Below, in pieces: positions 1 to 8,832 of a stretch of 64,000 nucleotides of DNA; position 1 is the first letter of the stretch; every line of letters begins with the position of its first letter. A model generated the notes under the pieces. It was given only the letters and a program-made list of their open reading frames with translations, made no database searches and had not been told where the DNA came from. Both the position numbers and the translations under genes were made by a program. The DNA is from Scylla paramamosain (lineage: Eukaryota; Arthropoda; Malacostraca; Decapoda; Portunidae): positions 4,371,001 to 4,435,000 of the forward strand of contig NC_087158.1 of the NCBI RefSeq assembly GCF_035594125.1, written 5' to 3'.

Positions 1-900
1 ATAACCACCAAAGAAATCATGACGATCTAAATGGCATTAAAAAAGCTGCAGAAATAAAGTACCTTTGGAGTTACACTAATAAATAAAAGATGTATCAATC
101 ACATCAGTCATAACAGTTATTATTATTACACATATTCATCATTCATATATTTCATACCATGTGCCCACATGGCCAGCCTCAGTCTATTTTAACCTTTTAT
201 CCTTCCTATCGCTCTCTCATGGGAATACCACACCTTCCCTACAATCAAGCCAGTCCTTAGGGAAAACACCTACATTGTCTTCCTGTCATCCTTTCCTAGC
301 CAGAATAAGAAGCTTTGTGATTGGCTCCTTCACTAAATTTCCAGGCACCTCATTGGTCATTTCTTCTCAGATTCTGAGCACTGATCCACTTCATTTCACA
401 TAAATAGAGCCGTATGCATAGCTAGAGATCAGTCCAGAGTTCAGTCTCTCCAGAGTGAGGGCACATCAGTTTATCAGTCAGTTCACAAAGTTCACAGAGT
501 TCACAGTCAGTCTTCAGAGAGAGAGAACCAAGTATCATTATGCCCGTCATAACCTGTGTCTCAGTATCATGTGTGCACATTCTGTCCATCATTACATCAA
601 GAAGAAATTTTATAAACTTGTGTTCTTTTACTAGCACAATCAACCATAATCAAACCACTACCCACGACCTCTACGCTACCAGCAATATCCAGCTACTACC
701 AGGTCTTCCAGAGCAATCGCCACCATACCAAGGATCTCATCGAACAGTGGTGTATTGCATACACAGAAAATGTTTTGCAAAGTACAAAAAAGACAATCTC
801 TTAGAGGCCAAAAAAAATCAGCAACACAACAGCCACAGTAGTGGCAAAGAGCTCAAATAGACTCCTGATTGGAAAGATATATTAGAAACTAGTAGCCTTA
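1..900. other. No recognisable gene
   Basis: The short open frames here (161-403 and 540-860 on the plus strand, 422-643 on the minus strand) have no motif I recognise and no codon structure that sets them apart from chance. The only local structure I see is a run of short GTTCACA-like direct repeats near 480-510. It may be intergenic DNA or the far 5' part of an old repeat. Confidence 0.5.
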
Positions 901-939
901 CCTAGAATTCTCTATTGGCAAGGCGTCATCACATACACT

Positions 940-1720
940 AGAAATGAACAAGAAAACTACAAGCTACTGAAAACAAAACCTTCACAACAATATTAAGAGT
1001 ATCAAAATACACACTGAAATGTTTCCTGACAGGAGAAATAGGCTCATCATCAATGAATAACAGAGGCAAGAAAGCCAAGCTGTCCTACATAAGACACATC
1101 ATGACATGCTCAAATAATGACCTACTTAAACAATGACTGCTTCATAAAATGGAAAATGACAAGGACAGATGAACCAAAACTGTCAAGCAATACCTACAAA
1201 CACAAGACATCAATATTTACCAGCTAAGCCACATGCCATCACGAACACTCTGAACTGACAGACATTCTGAACAAAAAGGAGACACAAGAATGGAAACAGG
1301 ACTTAGATAACAAGAAAAAACTTACACTATACAGAGCATATACAACAGACATCAAAGAAGTACTTTTTATGAAAACAATGAAGCTTTAACACTTCTAATA
1401 TGTTGTCAAAGCAACAAATTTAAACTAAATTACAGAAACACACACACAAATGGAAACACACACTGCACACAATGCAGCTCACAAGATGAAACCGTTGAAC
1501 ACTTTATTTTACTGCAATGCATAGACACTTATCAGACAAAATTTAAACTTTCTATAAGACAATACAATCACCAACATAGAGAAACTTGTCAACTTCCTAC
1601 TCCTATCCAATGATCATGATGCTGAGACTAAAAAGATGACTTTATTACAGATATGAAGAGAGATCACAGTAGTTATATTTCAGAGTAGCCAATGCAGGGA
1701 AACCTAAGGAGAGGGATGAT
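940..1720 (+). pseudogene. Non-LTR retrotransposon 3' relic
   Basis: One plus-strand frame at about 1440-1610 encodes a C-x2-C, then ET-x2-H-x4-C arrangement (HCTQC, then ETVEHFILLQC). This cysteine-histidine knuckle is typical of the C-terminus of LINE ORF2 proteins, downstream of the reverse transcriptase. The preceding 400 bases read as degenerate LINE-like protein with several stops and frame changes. No reverse transcriptase core or endonuclease is visible, so this is an old 5'-truncated copy. The clade cannot be assigned. Confidence 0.5.
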
Positions 1721-2519
1721 TCAGCAACCAGCAGTATAACGCAGAGGTTACATAGATACATCACCATTACAAAGGTGTACCCCCAGACTTCATCAACTTT
1801 GGGACTCGACCATTGTGTTGACGCCTCGTCATTCCAACAACAAATTCCAAGCCAGCATTTCTTCAGCCACTTTATTTTACCTTAATTATTCCCAAATTAT
1901 GTTATCATATATGACTGCATGTCATTTTTTTAAGGGTTTTGATCAATGATGGAACAAGGATGCTGTAATAAATCTTTCGCTCCATATGGCAACTCATATC
2001 GGCATGCTAGCTGTGGTCATGTCACTCCAGGGTTGAGGTGACAACAGTGTAAGCAGGTCCAACAGCCAACACCCTGAGTACCAAGTAATACTCTGGATCC
2101 ACTATAGCTCAGTTAATTTGTGCTAAACTTTCACACTCCAGCAAAACTTAGCATGGGACTCCATCATGACATATTGTTTATCTCACCAGCTGCAGTTGTC
2201 AAATAGGCACAGAAAATAATTTCACACACCACACAATCAAATTACATGCACACACTACCACATATACTTCATTTTTCTAAGTTTTATAGTACAAAATTTA
2301 AATCATAAAGTACGACAATATATTTCTATGTATAGTTTCTATGTATAGTTTCTAGTACGACAGTCATTTGACTTCAAATACTCCCAACAAGTCAGGCACC
2401 ACAGCCATTTTCCATTCTTCCTGACAGCAGAAAATGAGCAGCAAGATGTTATTTGCTGCTCATTTTGCCCAGCTGCAGTAAAAATGGGTAGCATGCTAGG
2501 AGAAATTTCCCTTGTGTGA
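1721..2519. other. No recognisable gene
   Basis: AT-rich sequence without a long open frame or recognisable domain. A short duplicated phrase (TTTCTATGTATAG) occurs near 2320-2350. I see no other structure. Confidence 0.5.
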
Positions 2520-3890
2520 TGCCACCTTCAGTCTGCTATAAAACACTGGAGAGGATTATGACTGAATAAATATATGAATATCTTGAACAGAATGCTTTAC
2601 TCACTGATAAACAATATAGCTTTAGGCATGGCAAGACTGTGGCTCATACTAACCTATGACTTCATCACTTCTAAAACTGACAAAGGATGTTGGTCTGTTT
2701 GACCTTTCTAAACCTTTCAATATAGTGAATCACTCTCTACTACTGGATAAACTCGAAGTATATATATCAGAGGCACATTATTGAAATGGATATGCTCCTT
2801 TTTGTAAGACAGATGTATGTGACTGTATCAGGCATCAATAGCAGCACCAGAGATGTCACAGGTGGAGTGCCTAAGGTTTCTGTACTTTTGCCCTTGTTAT
2901 TTCTTGCACTATCATCTATTCTGAACAATTACAAAATATTTGCTAATGACTTCAAGATCTATCTAAAGATTCGTCCTTCCACATCACTGTCACTTGCTGT
3001 AGGCGCATCCTCATGTCAAAATGATTTAGACAACATATGTTCTGTACCCACTTCTTGGGGTCTTGATCTCAACAGAGACAAGTGTGTTATGCTAAGATTT
3101 CAATAGGGCTCAATAGCTTGGCAAGATATTGGCACCTTATCTGAACACTACCTGACTGGCCACACCATATCTTTTGTAAATTATCAAAAGGATCTTGGTG
3201 TCTTAGTGGATACCTCTCTCAGATTTCATCCTCATATAAGATACATTGTCAATAAGGCCTCAGGACTGTCTTCTACCCTCCCAAGAAGTACTCTCTGCCA
3301 ACAACAAAATTTTATGCTCACTCTATACGACTCATATTAAACCTGTAATAGAGTATGCCTCGTGTGTATTAAGCACTGGTGATCTCAAATTGCTGGAATT
3401 GGTTCAGAGATCCTGGACTTGGCATATAGAAAGAATCAATCACCTCTCTTATGATGAATGACTCAGAGCCCTAGATCTTTATTCTGTTCAAGGTTGCTTA
3501 CTCCATGCAAGTTATAAATTGCTGGAAAATTTTTCACAATGAATATAGTATTAAACCGAATTATATTTTAATTTGGCACCTTCTCTGGGCCCAAGGAACC
3601 GCAGATTTATGATCCTTCTCTCTCAATGCTCCTTGAAGGTTAGGAGGAGGTTCTTATCAATAAGGTCTGTTAGCCTGTGGAACTCCCTGCCAGATGTAGT
3701 TGCTCTAAACTCTACTAACTCTTCTGTATCAGTTTGTGGATTAGACTACCATCTTCCTCTCTCTCTCTTATCAATATTAACCTATACCAAACTTTTATTG
3801 TTACTAGATTTATTTAAAACACTGCATAAGGTGCATAACTCAGTCCTTATTATCAGTGCACTATATTTTCAGCCATACTAAAGCATGAGA
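2520..3890 (+). pseudogene. CR1-like LINE reverse transcriptase relic
   Basis: Pieces in shifting plus-strand frames follow the order of a CR1-type ORF2. A palm-domain A-box like FDLSK-x2-(N)-x-VNHSLL lies near 2700-2750. A decayed catalytic box reads FANDFKIY, where FADD would be expected, at 2938-2962. A KDLGVLVD motif lies near 3190, an ERINHLSYDE-type C-terminal stretch at 3430-3460, and a LWNSLPDVV motif near 3680. Frameshifts, stops and the changed catalytic box mean it is inactive. The endonuclease half is missing. Confidence 0.75.
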
Positions 3891-4300
3891 ATGGCGTATC
3901 TGCAGATCTGTGCTACCTCATCATACCTATGTTAACTCACTTATTACCTACAGAATCAGGGTAGCCAACCAGGTGACCCCCCTCTTAGGTAATTAAAGGT
4001 TGAAATATGTGGTCTCATCTTAGGGCTCACCTAGGCTACATTATTTTATGTTAAGTTTAGATTAATTCAGTTCATTATTTTCACTGCAGATATATTCATT
4101 GTTAGATCATGATTAAAAAAATAAAAAATAAAAATAAATAAATAAAAGCATTTTATTTTAACAAGAAAAACAGCCCATGTCTGGAGATTAGTAGGCTAAG
4201 GTTATTTCCACAATGGCCATAAAGGTTAGGTGAAGAACGAACTATCAATCGTGCATCAAGTCATCCAGTCAGTAAATACAAACAAGCACCTGCGGTTCAG
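3891..4300. other. Gene-free stretch with A-rich run
   Basis: No coding motif. An A-rich AAATA-type run at about 4112-4150 may be the tail of the preceding LINE relic or a simple repeat. Confidence 0.4.
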
Positions 4301-4335
4301 CGGGGCCTCTAAGGATCTGCTGACCTGGCACCCAC

Positions 4336-4539
4336 CTGTCCCTCTCCCCGCAGCACTTCCTCCACGTGCTGCAGGATTAGCATTGCCGCGGCTGTTCGCT
4401 CCTTGTCCCCACTCGCCACTAGGCCATCGAAGGCGTCCAGCACGTGCCGGGGAACATTCATGGCAGGCCGCTGGGGCGTCCTACTGTCCTGCACCGCCAC
4501 CATCACGCCTCCTATGCTGCTCCCAAGGATTTGTCTCAA
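4336..4539 (-). CDS. Candidate cellular exon (function unsure)
   Basis: This GC-rich minus-strand frame stands out from its AT-rich surroundings. It contains NVPRHVLDAFDGLVASGDKE followed by an Ala/Leu-rich helix, and it runs into a consensus splice donor (CAG|GTGGGT) at 4334-4336. An internal Met could start at NVPRH. The helix-rich pattern vaguely recalls the N-terminus of MYBBP1A/Pol5-type nucleolar proteins, but that is a weak impression. No following exon is visible towards lower coordinates in this window. It could instead be a piece of an unrecognised repeat. Confidence 0.35.
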
Positions 4540-4559
4540 CTCCTAGTGCAGTCTGACCA

Positions 4560-5259
4560 CTTTTTTTTTCTTTCCTCTTGTATGCTACTTCGGTTCAGGG
4601 ATCAGTGTTCTAATTGTGAGCAATGGTCGCGCCCCTCAACAGCCACACACAGGTCACAGCCACCATACCATGCCGCTGCCAGCGTGTTGTTTCAATGTTT
4701 TGGTACCGTCTGCCTCGTGCAAGTGTGGTGTTATTTTCACCACACTAATTATACAACTATTTTGACCTATCATGATACTTTACCACCAACTATATTTTTA
4801 CATATATGATTTTGTGATTGGAGTGAAATTATACTGGGTTCTGGATAGAGTTGATCATGTGATTTCCAAGTGAATCCAGCAAAGTTACCGTCTTCATTCA
4901 GGGACCAGGTCCCAGGGTATTAGAGCTGGCACGGTGGAGCTTGCAATCCCTTGGCATGCCCCTCCTCCTCCATTAACTCGTGTTCTTTTTATTGACACCA
5001 TTGTTTTGTCTGAGTAGCTCAATTCTACAGAAGATACGAATTATATTTCATTGGGGTAAATACATAGAATGGGAGGAGTAGGCATGACGTCACGAATGTG
5101 AAGCCAACGGGCTACCGGCTATTGGTCCGCTGTCACCCCTGTCCCCTTAACACCCAAAACATTACATCTGAGCATTGAAAGTATAGGGAAACGCTGGTGT
5201 ACCGCTCTTTTTTTTTTTTTTAATGTTGTTTCCTGTTCTCCCATCATATTTATGACCAC
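4560..5259. other. No recognisable gene
   Basis: No supported coding region. It contains a poly-T run at 5208-5220 and ordinary mixed sequence up to the Harbinger target duplication at 5260. Confidence 0.4.
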
Positions 5260-5262
5260 TAA

Positions 5263-5299
5263 CGCTGCGTTTACACCGAGCGAGTCGCGTCGAGTCGAG
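5263..5299 (+). repeat. Left terminal inverted repeat of the outer Harbinger
   Basis: A 37-bp end that matches 13950-13986 in reverse complement without mismatch. The TAA target duplication lies immediately outside. Confidence 0.93.
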
Positions 5300-5445
5300 T
5301 CACGTCAAGTCGATTCATGACGCATCATGAATCGCCACCCCAGCTATAACATTGATTTGTATGGGTTTCTGAACGAAACCGTTTACACCGGATGCTTCGA
5401 GTCACGTCACGTCCTCTCGCGTCGCGTCACGTCGAGTCACATATA

Positions 5446-6263
5446 GGGCCGCGTTCACACCAAGCGAGTCGCGTCGCGTCAAGTCAAGAGCGTCATTTGA
5501 TGCGATTCATTTTGACTCATCTCCGTTCACACCGACTGCGTCAGCCCGCGTCAAGTCAGCACTCAGTGACCTGGGTAATTTCATGGAGAATGGATGCATG
5601 TTCCCTGGCTGAAGTAGCTGCTTTGTTGTGGCTTCGTCGTCGCAGACGTAAGAAGAAACAACGAATATGGATCCATGAACTGAACATCAAGAGGCCAGAT
5701 TTTGGAAACTTCTCTCATCTATTCCCAGACCTGGTGAACCATCCAGAAAAATTCTACAACTACTTTAGGATGACACATGAAAATTTTAAGAAGCTGGTGG
5801 AGTTGACTGGATCTTCCATAAAGAAAATTAACACAAACTACAGGGGTGCAGTTGGAGTTGAAGAAAGAATGACCATTTTTTTAAGGTAAGAAGTATTTTA
5901 TTGAACATTACAATAATCATTCCATTATTAGGCTTCTGTGTAGGGCAATAGTAAATAAATATAACATAAAGACAGCTCATGTATATGGGAGGGCTTTCTC
6001 GAACTAAATTTATCAGGAATTCCACTTCCATCATGCTCCCGCAACGACGGACTCGCTGTGACTGATGTAGAAAATGGGTCCAGCCCTATCTGTGACTCGA
6101 CGCGACGCGACGCGCCGTGACTTGACGCGACGCGACTCGCTTGGTGTGAACGGTTTTTTCAAATATACATACAAATTAATGTTAAACTCGGGTGGCGATT
6201 CATGACGCATGATGACTTGCCTTGACTTGACGCGACGCGACTCGCTTGGTGTGAACGCGGCCC
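5446..6263. mobile_element. Internally deleted Harbinger nested in the outer element
   Basis: Bases 5446-5488 are an exact 43-bp inverted match to 6221-6263. The junctions read TA(G) on both sides, consistent with a 2-3 bp duplication. The flanks align across the insertion: the outer element's CGAGTCACATA continues at TAGGGCTGGG after 6263, as it does in the nested copy's own homologous end. The nested copy lies in opposite orientation to its host. It retains a transposase exon 1 (5590-5884, plus) and a short MADF fragment on the minus strand near 5985-6030. The DDE domain is missing, so it could move only with help from a complete relative. Confidence 0.88.
5590..5884 (+). pseudogene. Harbinger transposase exon 1 (nested copy)
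   Basis: It encodes about 98 residues beginning MDACSLAEVAALLW. An Arg/Lys-rich block follows, then the helix-turn-helix-like stretch common to animal Harbinger transposases (PDFGNFSHLFPDLVNHPEKF, then NFKKLVELTG). It ends at a consensus splice donor, AAG|GTAAGA, near 5885. It closely matches the exon at 13547-13842 on the other strand. The catalytic exons that should follow are deleted from this copy. Confidence 0.8.
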
Positions 6264-6303
6264 TAGGGCTGGGCCTATTTTTGACGTCAGTCACAGCGAG
6301 TCT

Positions 6304-6453
6304 GCCGTGGTGTCTGCAAGTATACTGGTAGAAGACCTAATCAACTTAGTTCGAGAGCGCCCTGCTATTTATGATCCCAGTAACCCCAACCACCGGGATC
6401 GTGATGTCATTGCTTCCCTATGGAAGGAGGTTGCTGCTGCATTGTCGTGTACA
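6304..6453 (+). CDS. MADF-domain exon of the Harbinger accessory protein
   Basis: The frame contains LINLVRERPAIYDPSNPNHR and then VIASLWKEVAAAL, the pattern of a MADF domain (a Myb/SANT-like DNA-binding fold). It ends at AGGTAAGA near 6454, a good splice donor. In animal Harbingers a Myb/SANT or MADF protein is encoded divergently from the transposase and helps it bind DNA and enter the nucleus. The matching BESS exon is at 12740-13402. The intron between them now contains the gypsy insertion and the transposase exons on the other strand. Confidence 0.75.
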
Positions 6454-6661
6454 GGTAAGACAACTGTTTCATTAATTTTGATCCATTTATTAGGCTATGA
6501 ACTATACATTTATTGTATTCAGGTAAGACAAAAGTTTTATTAATTTTGATCCATTTATTAGGCTGTGAACTAAATGTATACATACGGTTCATGTTACAGG
6601 TAAGACAACAATTTTATTCATATTAGGCTATGAACTATATATTTGACTAATTCACTATGAA

Positions 6662-6947
6662 CTACACATTACGATGGATCGCTCGGTCTTGCCACTCAAG
6701 AGCTCCACCTGGGGAAATGAAATATTCCTTCAAGCTGTCGCGAACTGCCATAGCCTCTGCTGTAGCCCTATTGCTTCTTGTTGCAGTCAGGCTCGAGTTT
6801 GAAGAATGGGAATGTGTTGCATCATGAACATCATCACTTGGAAAGTAGTTGAAACTGTTTTCATGTTGGATGAAATTATGGAGTACACAAATGCTTTTCA
6901 CCACTGCTTCAGATACTTCAATACTTGTCTCCATTGACGTCTGAAGT
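6662..6947 (-). CDS. Harbinger transposase, C-terminal part
   Basis: The minus-strand frame includes VVKSICVLHNFIQHENS, the typical helix after the catalytic Glu in HARBI1-like transposases, and then a low-complexity Ser/Asn/Ala tail. It was once contiguous with the DDE exon at 11849-12469. The gypsy element split the frame between AKKFG and LQTSMETS, and the reading frame is regained if one copy of ATACC and the insertion are ignored. The insertion makes the gene non-functional as it stands. Confidence 0.8.
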
Positions 6948-6952
6948 ATACC

Positions 6953-7091
6953 TGTAGGGTGTTAGGAAGACGCAGTGCTTCCTTAAGACCTTTATTCCCT
7001 GGACTGCCTCGAGAGCGGCAGAGCGTACAGTGGTGCCGGGAGGGCCAACATATCGTACCGTATCCGATAGATATAACAGCTATATCCTACA
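6953..7091 (-). repeat. 3' LTR of the gypsy element
   Basis: 139 bp, TGTAGG...CCTACA. ATACC precedes it, and a polypurine tract (minus strand) lies just inside at about 7092-7101. Confidence 0.9.
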
Positions 7092-7292
7092 TCTCCCCCC
7101 CAGTTAAACATATGGTAAATAGCATATGGGCTTAACGGAAATACATAATGGATTATAGAATAAACACAGCCGAAAGAAGGATATACATGAGGCAACATAA
7201 GTTGGCATGCTTCCACCTGAGAAACATAAGATTCCTTAATAACATTGCATAAATAAAACAGGTTGTACAAGGGATTATACCAATAATTACAA

Positions 7293-8832
7293 TTAAGGTG
7301 GAGAGGACTCGTCGTAGTCGGCTAACCACTGGGGACGACGAGAAGTCCTCCGTGGGCGTGATGGGGTTGACTGCCGGGGCTGTGGGGTGGGGCTGGTTGC
7401 GGGTGTGGGTCCCGCGTGAGACGGTGCGGGGCTGGCGAGGGTTGCCCCCCGTTTCACCCTCAGGTGCCGACGGTTGCGGAGCGACAGACGGCCACTACCA
7501 TCCAACCTGACGGTATATTGGCGGTGTGGGAGTGCCTCAGCTACCACTCCACTCCTGTCCCATACCTTAGTCATCTGGTTCTGCACCCACACTCTAGAGC
7601 CCGGGGAAAGGGGTTCAAGGGTTCTGACTGGCCCCTGGCGTTCCACCCTCTCGTCCCCAGACCGGGCCATGGCTAACTCCCTACGTCGGAGGGCCCATCG
7701 CCAGTGCTGGTCCACCTTGTAGTTACACCGGGCTGTGGGGACGCCGTCTCTGAGGTGGCGGCCCGTGGCGAGCTGAGCGGGTGAGCTGTCGGCCCCTCGC
7801 AGGGGCGTGTTGTGGTACTGTAGGAGAGCGGCCGACAGCTTGTCCGTGTCGAGGCTGCCGGTGGGGCCAATGTTAAGTCGTAGCATCCTCTTGGCGGACT
7901 TGACTGCCGCCTCGGCTCGGCCATTGGACTGGGGGTAGTGGGCTGACGAGACACGCACTCTAACCCCCCAGCGCCTGAAGAAGTCTTGCATCTCCTCACT
8001 TACGAGGTTGGTGCCGCCGTCCGTAGACACCTCCTCTGGTGCCCCCCAGCGAGCGAAGAAGCGGCGGAAGTGAGCCATGAGTTTACTGGAGGAGGCACTA
8101 CTGGGGAGGTGGCCGATCTCCAGCCATCCTGTGAGCCTGTCGGCGTACACTAAGTAGGTGTTGCCCTCGAGCTGGAACAGGTCCGTCACTGTGCACTGGA
8201 AGGGATACTCTGGTGGCGGGGTGATGACTAGGGGCTCTGGTGACTGGGAGGGGGCGTGGGCGTTGCAGGCTGAGCATGTCGACCGCAGGTGCTGAAGGTC
8301 CCCGTCCATACCGGGCCAGTAAACCGACTGGCGGGCCCTGCGGAGCATGGAGTCAAGCCCCTGATGACCCGCGTGGAGGTGAGTGGCCACCTGCTGGCGT
8401 AGGGGCTCGGGAATCACCAGCCTAACGGACCCCTGGTCGAAGGTGTACGTGACCAGTCCCTGAGACACTGACAGTCTGTCTCTGACCCCGTAAAACTGGC
8501 GGAGGCAAGCCACTTCTCGGGACCTCTGCGGGCTCCAGTCACCCGTCAGGACCTTGGCCACCAGCAGCTGGTATACTGGGTCGTCTGCGGCAGCGCTAGT
8601 GACTGACGCCTCATCCAGTGTGATGCAGCCGTTGTCGGTAAGGGCGGCCGTGGTAGCCGCCGCTGTAGCCACCTCCAAATCCACGGCGAGGTTCTCGTCG
8701 CAGCTGTCTGGTGAAGTGCGGAGAGCAGGGTAACGGGACAGGAAGTCTGCAGCACAGTTGCGCTTCCCTGATAGATACTTGACGGCGAACCTATACTGCA
8801 GCGTCTTCTCCTTCAGCGCGAAGAGCCTGGGG
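7293..8832 (-). CDS. gypsy RNase H end and integrase
   Basis: This frame carries on from the gag-pol frame after a +1-type shift. It begins with the end of RNase H (NPRLFALKEKTLQYRF), then a linker, then the integrase. The zinc-binding HHCC is visible (HAGHQGLDSMLRR, then CSACNAH). The DDE core has Asp in CTVTDLFQLEG, Asp in STDGGTN and Glu in NGRAEAAV. A GPY/F-like end (GSRVWVQN to YTVRLDG) and a Pro/Ser/Thr-rich tail follow. The catalytic residues are intact. Whether the shift is a mutation or programmed is undecided; its position inside RNase H favours a mutation or a sequencing slip. Confidence 0.85.

Noticed and set aside
5263..6300. CpG island or promoter, from many CGCG/GTCGCG steps
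   Set aside because: The CG-rich stretches are the subterminal repeats of two Harbinger elements and pair with each other in inverse.
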